This document shows positions 35,470 through 42,808 of a DNA stretch of 64,000 nt, piece after piece. Both the position numbers and the translations under genes were made by a program. The notes under the pieces were generated by a model that was not told the origin of the DNA, did no database searches, and saw nothing but the letters and a program-made list of their open reading frames with translations. The DNA comes from Stenotrophomonas aracearum (GTDB taxonomy: Bacteria > Pseudomonadota > Gammaproteobacteria > Xanthomonadales > Xanthomonadaceae). The stretch's first letter is position 1. Each line of letters starts with the position of its first letter. The stretch is taken from contig NZ_CP115543.1 in the NCBI RefSeq assembly GCF_031834615.1, forward strand, positions 1,933,001 through 1,997,000. The letters run 5' to 3'.

Positions 35470-35503
35470 GCGCCGGCGCGCCTCACCCGAGGTGCGTCGG
35501 CGT
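35470..35503 (+). promoter_or_regulatory. Conserved intergenic hairpin after paralogue 4
   Basis: Stem GCGCCGGCGCGCCTC / GAGGTGCGTCGGCGT, loop ACCC, with the same internal G-U pairs as the hairpin after paralogue 1; the apical and basal pairs differ in compensated fashion. Confidence 0.6.
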
Positions 35504-35593
35504 CACACCTTCACCGCCACTTCACGCCTGCAGGCGCATGAATGCGCCCAGCAAGGCAACAGCATCGCCCCGGCACCAGACCGGGGGGCTTGT

Positions 35594-35607
35594 GAATCGG
35601 GGGATTC
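35594..35607 (+). promoter_or_regulatory. GAATC-GGGG-GATTC hairpin before the chaperone
   Basis: Second copy of the GGGG-loop hairpin, 71 bp before the chaperone start. Confidence 0.6.
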
Positions 35608-35678
35608 ATTGGCTGCGCATTGCTTCACCTCATCGCGCGGGTAGTACGCAGCCAGGACACCCTTGAGGAGCTGGTCCC

Positions 35679-36407
35679 ATGGCTATCGCACGATTCGCTG
35701 TTCCCGCCCTTGTCGCGGGCCTGGTGGTGTTGGGCAGCGCGCAGACCGCCTGCGCCGACGGGATGAAGCCCGAAAAGTCGATCGTGATCGTGTCGACCGA
35801 CCCCAAACATCCCACCGTCATGAACGTTACCAACACGGGCGGGACCGAGGACATGCTGCTGGTGGATGTCCTGCCGATCGACGAGGACACGGCGGATATC
35901 GTTGTGGTTTCGCCGGCGTCGGCCACGGCGCGTGTGAAGCCCAACGGGACACAGCAGGTGACCTTCACCGCGATTGAGGGCGTCCAGGATTCGTCACAAC
36001 AGCGCCTGCGCCGGGTGGTGTTCGAGGGAGCGAAGGGCACGCCCAAGCGCGCGCAGAAGCGTAACGAAGTGGGCGTAAGCGTGCGCCAGAACCTGCCGCT
36101 GATCATCCATCCGAAAGGACTGCCACTGGAGCGGGAGCCATGGAAGTTTCTGAAGTGGACCAGGTCCGGCGATGATCTGAAGGTGGAGAACAACAGTCCC
36201 TACGTGGTCCGCCTCTCCCAGGAGTTTGAATCATTGCCGTCAAACACCGTGTTGGGGCTGAGCAACTCATACGTGCGGCCGAATACAGCGCTTATCGTGC
36301 AGGTGCCTGCTGGCGCAAAGAATGACACGAAGGTCCGTATCCACCCGGCGACCGTGTACGGGTTCCAGACCGATCATTTCGAGGCGCCGATTACTGGCGA
36401 TAAGTAG
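35679..36407 (+). CDS. PapD-like fimbrial chaperone (YhcA-like)
   Basis: A 242-residue periplasmic chaperone with signal peptide ending TACA-DGM. It has the G1-strand donor pattern (RLRRVVFEGAKGTP...NEVGVSVRQNLPLIIHP with alternating hydrophobics), the basic cleft region (ARVKPNGTQQVTFTAIEG) and a second Ig domain (DDLKVENNSPYVVRLSQEFE). It should serve the DUF1120 subunits. GAGGAG precedes the ATG. It is the only chaperone of this locus and sits in unit II, apart from the usher in unit III. Confidence 0.85.
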   Translation: MAIARFAVPALVAGLVVLGSAQTACADGMKPEKSIVIVSTDPKHPTVMNVTNTGGTEDMLLVDVLPIDEDTADIVVVSPASATARVKPNGTQQVTFTAIEGVQDSSQQRLRRVVFEGAKGTPKRAQKRNEVGVSVRQNLPLIIHPKGLPLEREPWKFLKWTRSGDDLKVENNSPYVVRLSQEFESLPSNTVLGLSNSYVRPNTALIVQVPAGAKNDTKVRIHPATVYGFQTDHFEAPITGDK

Positions 36408-36438
36408 CGGATGCCTCCCGGGCCTGCTCGGCATGCGG

Positions 36439-36504
36439 ATACAACACATTGCATCCCGTTTTGAAACACCTTGCATGTGGCGTGGCGCAATCGACCCGTA
36501 CTCT
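36439..36504 (+). promoter_or_regulatory. Shared fimbrial promoter module, DUF1120 unit III
   Basis: Palindrome TACAA-CACA-TTGCA (36440-36453), TTGAA at 36461, TTGCAT at 36471 and TACTCT at 36499, with the same offsets as the other three. Confidence 0.75.
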
Positions 36505-36520
36505 TTGCGGCGATCAATAG

Positions 36521-36550
36521 GGTCTATCAGGCATTCGTACGCCATTGACC
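36521..36550 (+). promoter_or_regulatory. Degenerate 5'-UTR stem-loop of unit III
   Basis: GGTCTATC against CATTGACC: the basal GGTC/GACC pairs remain, the upper part is mismatched. Confidence 0.4.
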
Positions 36551-36589
36551 AAACATATCGCTCGCCACACCCGTCACGAGGACTACACC

Positions 36590-37231
36590 ATGAAGCTCAC
36601 CCACACGCTTTTGACGCTGGCCATTGCATCTGCGGCCGCCTCCGCTCCAAATGCTTTTGCCCAGTCGACCGAGCTGACCATCGTCGGCAAGATTCTGCCC
36701 GGCGCGTGCAACATCGCGCTGAGCAACGGCGGCGTCGCCGACTACGGCGACATCCGGTCGACGGCGCTCAAGCCGGTCGACAGTACCGAGCTCGAAGCGA
36801 AAGAACTGACCATGACCGTGACCTGCGACTCGGCGGTTCGATTTGCGATGCAGGGCGTCGACAATACCGGCGACACCTCTTTCGTCACCAACCGCTACGG
36901 GCTGGGCCGTACTGCAGACGACGAGAGGATTGGCAGCGCCACCATCGGCCTGAAGTCCGTTACCGTTGACGACGTCACCGGCTTTGCAACCACCACTTAC
37001 AACCAGGGTGAAACCTGGTCCGATAGTGTAGTTCCCGGTCCTGCCCCCATCCCGCGCGATGGAATGATCGGCTTCGCGACCACCCAGGGTGTCACCACCG
37101 GTCCCGACGCCGTGAAATCCCTGCAGGGCACGCTTGAGGTCAAGGCCTACATCGCCCCGACCGACGGGCTCACCATCACCGGCGAAGTGCCGATCCGTGG
37201 CAGCGCCACCATCAACGTGATGTACCTCTAA
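36590..37231 (+). CDS. DUF1120 fimbrial subunit paralogue 5
   Basis: 213 residues; signal peptide ends PNAFAQ-STELTIVG. Motifs: KILPGACNIALSNGGVADYG, VTCDSAVRFAMQGVDN, YGLGRTADDERIG, C-terminal SATINVMYL. GAGGA precedes ATG 36590; an ATG 15 codons upstream lacks a ribosome site. First gene of unit III. Confidence 0.87.
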   Translation: MKLTHTLLTLAIASAAASAPNAFAQSTELTIVGKILPGACNIALSNGGVADYGDIRSTALKPVDSTELEAKELTMTVTCDSAVRFAMQGVDNTGDTSFVTNRYGLGRTADDERIGSATIGLKSVTVDDVTGFATTTYNQGETWSDSVVPGPAPIPRDGMIGFATTQGVTTGPDAVKSLQGTLEVKAYIAPTDGLTITGEVPIRGSATINVMYL

Positions 37232-37271
37232 CCATCAGCCCGGCACGTCCGTCTATACGGAGGTTGCGATG

Positions 37272-37904
37272 ATGAAGTTCACCAATGTCCTGGTAACGCT
37301 CGGACTGTTCGCAGCAACGCCGCCTGTCCTTGCGCAGGCGGCCGAGTTGACCATCATCGGAAACCTGCTTCCGGGTGCCTGCACTACGGTGTTGGAAGGC
37401 GGTGGCCTGGTCGATCTGGGTACGACGCTGCTGGAGAAGCTCAACCCGAACGAAGAGACGCCGCTGGGGTCCGTGCTGGTGCCCATGACCGTAACCTGCC
37501 AGATACCGGTGCGGTTTGCGTTCATGGGAATCGACAATACCGGCGACAGCGCTTCCGTGGGGACGCGCTACGGGCTGGGGCTGTCACCGGATGGCGAGAG
37601 GATCGGCGGTGCCGTGATCAGCTTCAAGGACCCCAACTCCGATGGCGCGACGGTCCACTACACACGCTCTGAAGATGGCGGGCAGCAATGGGAGCCCAGC
37701 GGCAATGCGGGCTCCACCTGGCTGGGCAAGCAATCCATCAATGGGTTCTCCACGGCCTCGGGTGCAACCACGGGGCCGGATCCTCTCGCGTCGCTCCAGG
37801 TGAATCTGGAGGTCCGCACCTACATCCAGCCCACCAACGAACTGACCATCGACGACAACGTGCCGATCCACGGCAGCGCCACCGTCGACCTGATCTATCT
37901 GTAA
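37272..37904 (+). CDS. DUF1120 fimbrial subunit paralogue 6
   Basis: 210 residues; signal peptide ends PPVLAQ-AAELTIIG. Motifs: NLLPGACTTVLEGGGLVDLG, VTCQIPVRFAFMGIDN, YGLGLSPDGERIG, C-terminal SATVDLIYL. Two ATGs are adjacent (37269 and 37272); the second was chosen since all paralogues begin MK and GGAGG is then 8 bases away. It lies 40 bp after paralogue 5. Confidence 0.86.
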   Translation: MKFTNVLVTLGLFAATPPVLAQAAELTIIGNLLPGACTTVLEGGGLVDLGTTLLEKLNPNEETPLGSVLVPMTVTCQIPVRFAFMGIDNTGDSASVGTRYGLGLSPDGERIGGAVISFKDPNSDGATVHYTRSEDGGQQWEPSGNAGSTWLGKQSINGFSTASGATTGPDPLASLQVNLEVRTYIQPTNELTIDDNVPIHGSATVDLIYL

Positions 37905-37931
37905 GCACCCCTACCGGATGAGGATGCCGTC

Positions 37932-38564
37932 ATGAAGTTCGCCACGACCTTGCTTTCGCTCGCGTTTGTTGTCGCAGCTCCGACCGCCCTGGCGCAGTCA
38001 ACCGACGTCTCCGTCACCGGCATCATCCACCCGGGGTCGTGCGATATCCAGCTCGGCGGAGGCGGTGTTGTCGATCTGGGCACGCTCAATACCGCCAATC
38101 TCAATACCGATCGGCCCACGGATCTGGAGCCGCGGACGATGACCCTGGCGGTGAGCTGCGATTCCCCGATGCGCTTCGCTCTGGAGGGCATCGACAACCG
38201 GCAGGAAAGCTCCATTTACACGCAGATGTATGGCCTGGGCATGACCCCGGAATCGGAGCGCATCGGTGGCGCCGAGCTGAGCGTAGGGGATGCCACGGCT
38301 GACGACGCTGCCGCCTACGGCACCCAGTCGCTGGACAGCGGCACCACCTGGGACGCGTCCGCCGCGGCACCCCTGAGTCCGATCATTCCCGATGCGTTGC
38401 GCGGATTCACTACGGAACAGGGCGTGTCGACCGGGCCCGCGCCGATCACGTCGTTGACGGGCAATCTGGTGGTCGGGGTCAGGATCCAGCCCACCGACAT
38501 CATGCGCCTGACCGGTGAAGTGGATATCACCGGCAACATCACGCTCAATGTGATTTACCTGTAA
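37932..38564 (+). CDS. DUF1120 fimbrial subunit paralogue 7
   Basis: 210 residues; signal peptide ends PTALAQ-STDVSVTG. Motifs: IIHPGSCDIQLGGGGVVDLG, VSCDSPMRFALEGIDN, YGLGMTPESERIG, C-terminal NITLNVIYL. It follows paralogue 6 by 27 bp and precedes the usher across two hairpins. Confidence 0.86.
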   Translation: MKFATTLLSLAFVVAAPTALAQSTDVSVTGIIHPGSCDIQLGGGGVVDLGTLNTANLNTDRPTDLEPRTMTLAVSCDSPMRFALEGIDNRQESSIYTQMYGLGMTPESERIGGAELSVGDATADDAAAYGTQSLDSGTTWDASAAAPLSPIIPDALRGFTTEQGVSTGPAPITSLTGNLVVGVRIQPTDIMRLTGEVDITGNITLNVIYL

Positions 38565-38587
38565 GCAGTGTATGCGCGGTAAGGCTG

Positions 38588-38631
38588 CAACCGCCGGGCG
38601 CGGTTGTGGCGGCGGGTGAATCGGGGGATTC
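38588..38631 (+). promoter_or_regulatory. Two hairpins before the usher, including the third GGGG-loop copy
   Basis: Stem CAACCGC / GCGGTTG (38588-38606) is followed by GAATC-GGGG-GATTC (38618-38631). The latter abuts an ATG at 38632 that opens a 19-codon frame whose TGA overlaps an in-frame usher ATG at 38688. Confidence 0.5.
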
Positions 38632-38651
38632 ATGGCAGCAGGCACGGGGCG

Positions 38652-41165
38652 ATGGGCCAAACACCGACCGTTCAAGCGGCGACATGGATGAGCGGCCTGC
38701 TGCTGTGCGGCTGCCTGCTGGCCACGCCTGCGCGCGGGCAGGAAGCGACGGCCGAAGAACCGCAGGATGAGCCGGAGGACGACGACGTACTTGTGTTCGA
38801 CGCCGACCTGCTGCGTCAGCGCGGCCTGGACCCAAAGCTGGGCGAGTACCTGAGCCGGGGCGCGCGCTACACCCCCGGCAAGCAGACGGTCACGCTGATG
38901 GTCAACCAGCAGCGGATCGGCCAGGCGGAGGTCACCTTCGACGAGGAGGGCAGGCTGTGCCTGGACGAGGCACTGCTGGAACGCGCTGCACTGAAACTGC
39001 CGAAGGCCACAGGACCCGGCGGCACAGTGGCCTGCGACGACTTCAGAAAGGCCTATCCGGCGACCGTGGTTGAAAAGGATCCCGGCAAGCGCACGGTGAC
39101 CCTTCTGGTGCCCGGCGACAGTCGGCTACCCGGGCGTGAAGGCGTGGGCGGCTATGTACAGGGTGGGGTGGGCGCGCTGTTCAACTACAGTGTGATGACC
39201 ACCCGCAGCGACAGCAGCAGCGGCGCCAGTACCTATGTGGCCGCCATTACCGAGGCCGGTTTCAATGCCGGCGACTGGATCCTGCGCAGCCGCCAGAGCT
39301 ACACACGGTCGGACGAGAAGACCACGTTCGACGTCACCCAGAGCTACGCGCAACGTACTTTCGCACGCTGGAAGACGGTGGTGCAGCTGGGTGAGCTGGA
39401 CATGTTGACCCCGGTGCTGCCCGGTACCTCGATCACCGGTGTCCAGCTGCTGCCCGAAGCGGCATTGCAGGTGGGCGACGGCCCGGTGATCACCGGCATC
39501 GCCAATTCCAACGCGCGGGTGGAAGTGCGCCAGCGCGACGTGCTGCTGTACGTCACCGTGGTCGAGGCGGGGCGTTTCACCTTGTCCGGACTGCCGCCGC
39601 TGTCGGCGCTGACCGATGTGGATGTGAAGGTGGTCGAGGCCGACGGCAGCGAGCATGGTTTCACCGTGCCGGCCGTGGCCCTGGCCGGACTGGTGCGGCC
39701 ACAGAGCGGCTATACCGTTGCAGTGGGGCGGGTGCGCAACGTGGAACTGGCGCCGGGGCGGCAACCGTGGGTGGCCAGCGCCAGTTGGAGTGGGGCGCTG
39801 GGCGGCTGGGGCACCGGGAGCGTGGCGGCGATGGCGGCGCAGGACTACACCGCGCTGGGTGGCAGCGGCTTCGTGGGCTGGCGCTTCGGAACGTCGCTGA
39901 GCCCGTACGTGCTGCTCTCACATGCGAAGGATGACGAAGGCACGCGCCGCGGCTGGCATGCGGGGCTCGGGCTGCAGCAGACGCTGGGCAGCCAGCTGTC
40001 CTTGAACGCTGGCGTGGCAATGCAGTCGCGCGAGTACCGTGAGCTGGTCGATGTGCTGTCAGCCACCACCGACGACACCAGCCGCGCGCGCTACCGGGAG
40101 CAGGCCCATGTGTCCCTGAGCTGGTCCACGCGCTGGCTGGGTTCGATCAGCGCGGGGTACTCGCGCGCTACCGTCTTCGACGGTCGCCCGACCTCGCGCG
40201 CATCGTTGTCGTGGGGCCGGAATTTCCGCTGGGCCACGGTGTCGCTCAATGCCGAGCGCGACCTGGCCCAGCGCGACGTACCAGACAGCCGCAACGACAC
40301 CGTGGAGGGCGATGCCTACCGGGTGTACCTCAGTGTGAGCGTGCCGCTGGGCGAACGCAGACGCGCGCGCACCAACGTGCAGCATGATCGCTCCGGCGAG
40401 CGCATCGGGTTGTCCTACACCGACGCGCCCAGCAATACCCTGAGCTATCGGCTGGGGGTGGACCGCGACACGTTCAGCGGCAGGACCGACACCAGTGCCT
40501 CGGCGGCGTGGTTGCCGCGCTACCTGCAGACCAGTGCGTCGTACACGCGCTCCAGCCTGGGCAATTCGTCGAGTTCGGTGCTGCTCAGTGGCGGGGTGGC
40601 GATGCACGGGCGAGGGGTGACGGTGTCGCCGTACCCGATCCAGGACACGTTCGGGATCGTGGCGCTGAGCGACAAGGTGTCGGGTGTGGAGATCAGTACG
40701 CCTTACGGGCCGGTGTGGACCGATCCCTGGGGCAAGGCGGTCGTGGCGCAGTTGACGCCCTATACCACCAGCATGGTGGAGGTGGACACCGCCAGCCTGC
40801 CGCGCAACATGCTGTTGGACAACGGCGCGATATCGCTGGAGGCAGGCCGCGGAGCGGTCGCGCAGGTCGACCTGGAGACGCGTTACAGCCGGCGCATCCA
40901 GCTGCTGCCAAAGCATCCGGACGGCAGTGCACTGCCGCGCGGCACCACCGCGTTCCGCACCAATGACGACCTGGTGGGCATGGTCACCGCCGGTGGCTCG
41001 CTGTTCGTGTACGACGCGGTGGACGGCGAAACACTGGAACTGCACCTGCCTGATGAAAGCGTCTGCACGCTCACCTATCGGCTGGATGAGGACGAGGATG
41101 AAAACGTGATGATGCCGGTTGCAACGGTGACCTGTACGCCCGGGTCTGCGGAGCCTGCGTCATGA
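38652..41165 (+). CDS. Outer-membrane fimbrial usher of the DUF1120 locus
   Basis: About 837 residues. N-terminal domain (DDDVLVFDADLLRQRGLDPKLGEYLSRG), beta-barrel with plug, and C-terminal domains (LLPKHPDGSALPRGTTAFRTNDDLVGMVTAGGSLFVYDAVDGETLELHLP). It exports the DUF1120 subunits. The start is uncertain: ATG 38652 gives a signal-like segment (SGLLLCGCLLATPARG), ATG 38688 a shorter one, and GTG 38616 or TTG 38604 a longer basic N-region. ATGA overlap with the tip gene. Confidence 0.85.
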   Translation: MGQTPTVQAATWMSGLLLCGCLLATPARGQEATAEEPQDEPEDDDVLVFDADLLRQRGLDPKLGEYLSRGARYTPGKQTVTLMVNQQRIGQAEVTFDEEGRLCLDEALLERAALKLPKATGPGGTVACDDFRKAYPATVVEKDPGKRTVTLLVPGDSRLPGREGVGGYVQGGVGALFNYSVMTTRSDSSSGASTYVAAITEAGFNAGDWILRSRQSYTRSDEKTTFDVTQSYAQRTFARWKTVVQLGELDMLTPVLPGTSITGVQLLPEAALQVGDGPVITGIANSNARVEVRQRDVLLYVTVVEAGRFTLSGLPPLSALTDVDVKVVEADGSEHGFTVPAVALAGLVRPQSGYTVAVGRVRNVELAPGRQPWVASASWSGALGGWGTGSVAAMAAQDYTALGGSGFVGWRFGTSLSPYVLLSHAKDDEGTRRGWHAGLGLQQTLGSQLSLNAGVAMQSREYRELVDVLSATTDDTSRARYREQAHVSLSWSTRWLGSISAGYSRATVFDGRPTSRASLSWGRNFRWATVSLNAERDLAQRDVPDSRNDTVEGDAYRVYLSVSVPLGERRRARTNVQHDRSGERIGLSYTDAPSNTLSYRLGVDRDTFSGRTDTSASAAWLPRYLQTSASYTRSSLGNSSSSVLLSGGVAMHGRGVTVSPYPIQDTFGIVALSDKVSGVEISTPYGPVWTDPWGKAVVAQLTPYTTSMVEVDTASLPRNMLLDNGAISLEAGRGAVAQVDLETRYSRRIQLLPKHPDGSALPRGTTAFRTNDDLVGMVTAGGSLFVYDAVDGETLELHLPDESVCTLTYRLDEDEDENVMMPVATVTCTPGSAEPAS

Positions 41166-42376
41166 GTACGCAGGGCCTGGCAACACGCATTCTGCTGTGC
41201 GCGATGCTGTTGGTGGCGTGGCTGCCGGCGCAGGCACGGATCGACCCGCTGAAGCGCTGCACGATGACCTTGTCGCCGGGGATGATCGACTACGGGCAGC
41301 TTACCCGTGCGCAGGGAATCAGCCGCCCGTTCGTGCCGGGGCAGGGACCGGGCCTGGCGCGCGGGCCTGGGCTGATAAGGCCGAGCGGGATGGCACTGCC
41401 GGCGCACACCCTGTTCCTCAACCTGGTGTGCCCGCAACCGATCAACCTGACCATGCTGTTCCATGCGCCGTCGCGCGACCCGTCCACGTTCGACCTGGGC
41501 GGCGCGGGGTTTTACACCCTGCGCGTGCACGACGTGCGGGTGGACGAACAGCCGGTGGACATCGGGCTGGTGACGGTACCCGGTGAGCCGCCCAGCACCA
41601 TTGCCGAGGTGCTGGAATGGGTGCCGGAGCATGCCTGGGTGCCGATGCGCGCGGGCATGCAGGTGCCGGGCAGCCGGTTGTCGGCGCAGATCGACGTGCA
41701 GGCCTGGGTGACCACGGACCTGGCGTCGGTGCGAGACGCGCAGGCGTGGGAAGCGGAAGGCATCATCGACGCGGAGGACGCGCGCCAGTTCGTGGCGCTG
41801 GGGCAGCGTGCGCAGGCGATGCCCAGTGCCTGCACGCCACGGCTGAGCCCGGCCTCGCTCGACCTGGGCACAGTGCCACGCAGCAGCCTGCACCCGGACT
41901 TCGGAACCGGACTGCCACGGCGCACGGTGCAGCTGCAGTTGAACTGCAGCGGGCCGGCGCTGCTGGCGGTGAAGCTGCTGGACAACCGGGCTGGTGCGGA
42001 CGCCGCCGGATGGGCAGCGGGTGTTCCCGACCCCGGACGCTTTGCGATCACGCCGCGCGAAGGTGGGGTGGCGGGCATCTATGTGCTGTCGTTCGGTGCG
42101 GCCATCGCGGACGGCAAGTTGATGCAGGTAGTGCAGGGCAGCGGCGAACGCGCCAGCAGTTGGGCGGTTCACCCGGAAGGTTCGCCGCTGCAGCGCTTCG
42201 ATGCGCAGTCGACGGTGTATGGCTTTGCCCAGCCCGGGCATGCGGTTCCCGCCGCGGTGGACAACCTGAGCGCATCGCTGCAGGTGGACGTGCAGCTGGC
42301 GCCTGCCTCCACGCTGGAGGACGGGGATGAAATCCTGCTGGATGGCTCGGTAACGATCGAGATCGTGTATCTGTGA
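41162..42376 (+). CDS. Two-domain fimbrial tip protein/adhesin of the DUF1120 locus
   Basis: 404 residues; signal peptide ILLCAMLLVAWLPAQA. The first domain (residues about 30-215) begins RCTMTLSPGMIDYGQLTR; the second (from CTPRLSPASLDLGTVP near 222) resembles the single-domain subunits, with LQLNCSGPALLAVKLLDN and a terminal strand SVTIEIVYL matching theirs. A DUF1120-like pilin domain fused to a lectin-like domain, as in two-domain adhesins, is inferred. Overlaps the usher stop; last gene of unit III. Confidence 0.8.
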   Translation: MSTQGLATRILLCAMLLVAWLPAQARIDPLKRCTMTLSPGMIDYGQLTRAQGISRPFVPGQGPGLARGPGLIRPSGMALPAHTLFLNLVCPQPINLTMLFHAPSRDPSTFDLGGAGFYTLRVHDVRVDEQPVDIGLVTVPGEPPSTIAEVLEWVPEHAWVPMRAGMQVPGSRLSAQIDVQAWVTTDLASVRDAQAWEAEGIIDAEDARQFVALGQRAQAMPSACTPRLSPASLDLGTVPRSSLHPDFGTGLPRRTVQLQLNCSGPALLAVKLLDNRAGADAAGWAAGVPDPGRFAITPREGGVAGIYVLSFGAAIADGKLMQVVQGSGERASSWAVHPEGSPLQRFDAQSTVYGFAQPGHAVPAAVDNLSASLQVDVQLAPASTLEDGDEILLDGSVTIEIVYL

Positions 42377-42410
42377 CGCTGCCAGTTTTCAGCGTTCCAG
42401 CAGGCTCTCA

Positions 42411-42438
42411 TTGACATATCGGGAAATCCCGATACATT
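42411..42438 (+). promoter_or_regulatory. arsR promoter with palindromic operator
   Basis: TTGACA, 16-bp spacer, TACATT. The spacer is filled by the perfect palindrome TATCGGGA-AA-TCCCGATA (42417-42434). Autorepression by the ArsR protein is inferred; the leader is only 6 bases. Confidence 0.8.
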
Positions 42439-42444
42439 GGCTCC

Positions 42445-42747
42445 ATGGAACTGCTCGATGTCTTCAAAGCCCTCTCCAACCGTACCCGCCTTGAGATCCT
42501 GAAAGGATTGAAGGACCCGGAAAAACACTTCCCCCCGCAGGACGAGGGCGATGTGCATGCGGTTGGGGTCTGCGTGAGCAGCATCCAGGAAGGGGTCGGT
42601 CTGTCGCAGTCGACGGTGTCGGACTACCTGGCAACCCTGCAGCGCGCCGGATTGGTCGAGGTCAGGCGTATCGGGCAGTGGACGTATTACAAGCGCAATG
42701 AAACAACCCTGCGGGCTCTTGCCGAGATCATCGGGAAAGAGCTGTGA
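42445..42747 (+). CDS. ArsR-family transcriptional repressor
   Basis: A 100-residue winged-helix regulator: [20 protein letters not shown], then a loop with one cysteine ([46 protein letters not shown]). The usual metal-binding CXC motif on helix 3 is absent, so it is probably not a metal sensor. Its own promoter and that of the next gene carry the same 18-bp palindrome. It likely controls the oxidoreductase/monooxygenase pair behind it. Confidence 0.9.
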   Translation: MELLDVFKALSNRTRLEILKGLKDPEKHFPPQDEGDVHAVGVCVSSIQEGVGLSQSTVSDYLATLQRAGLVEVRRIGQWTYYKRNETTLRALAEIIGKEL

Positions 42748-42762
42748 GCTTTTGTCCAGACA

Positions 42763-42792
42763 TATCGACAATTCCCGATATGTCGCTATATT
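42763..42792 (+). promoter_or_regulatory. Oxidoreductase promoter with the same ArsR operator
   Basis: TCGACA, 16-bp spacer, TATATT. The operator TATCGACA-AT-TCCCGATA (42763-42780) has the same 18-bp length as the arsR one and covers the -35 region. Confidence 0.75.
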
Positions 42793-42808
42793 GAATCCAG
42801 GATCTGAA

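Noticed and set aside
32306..42376. Tandem subunit genes as a mobile element or phage tail-fibre cassette
   Set aside because: No integrase, transposase, att-like repeats or tRNA were found, and chaperone, usher and tip genes explain the locus.
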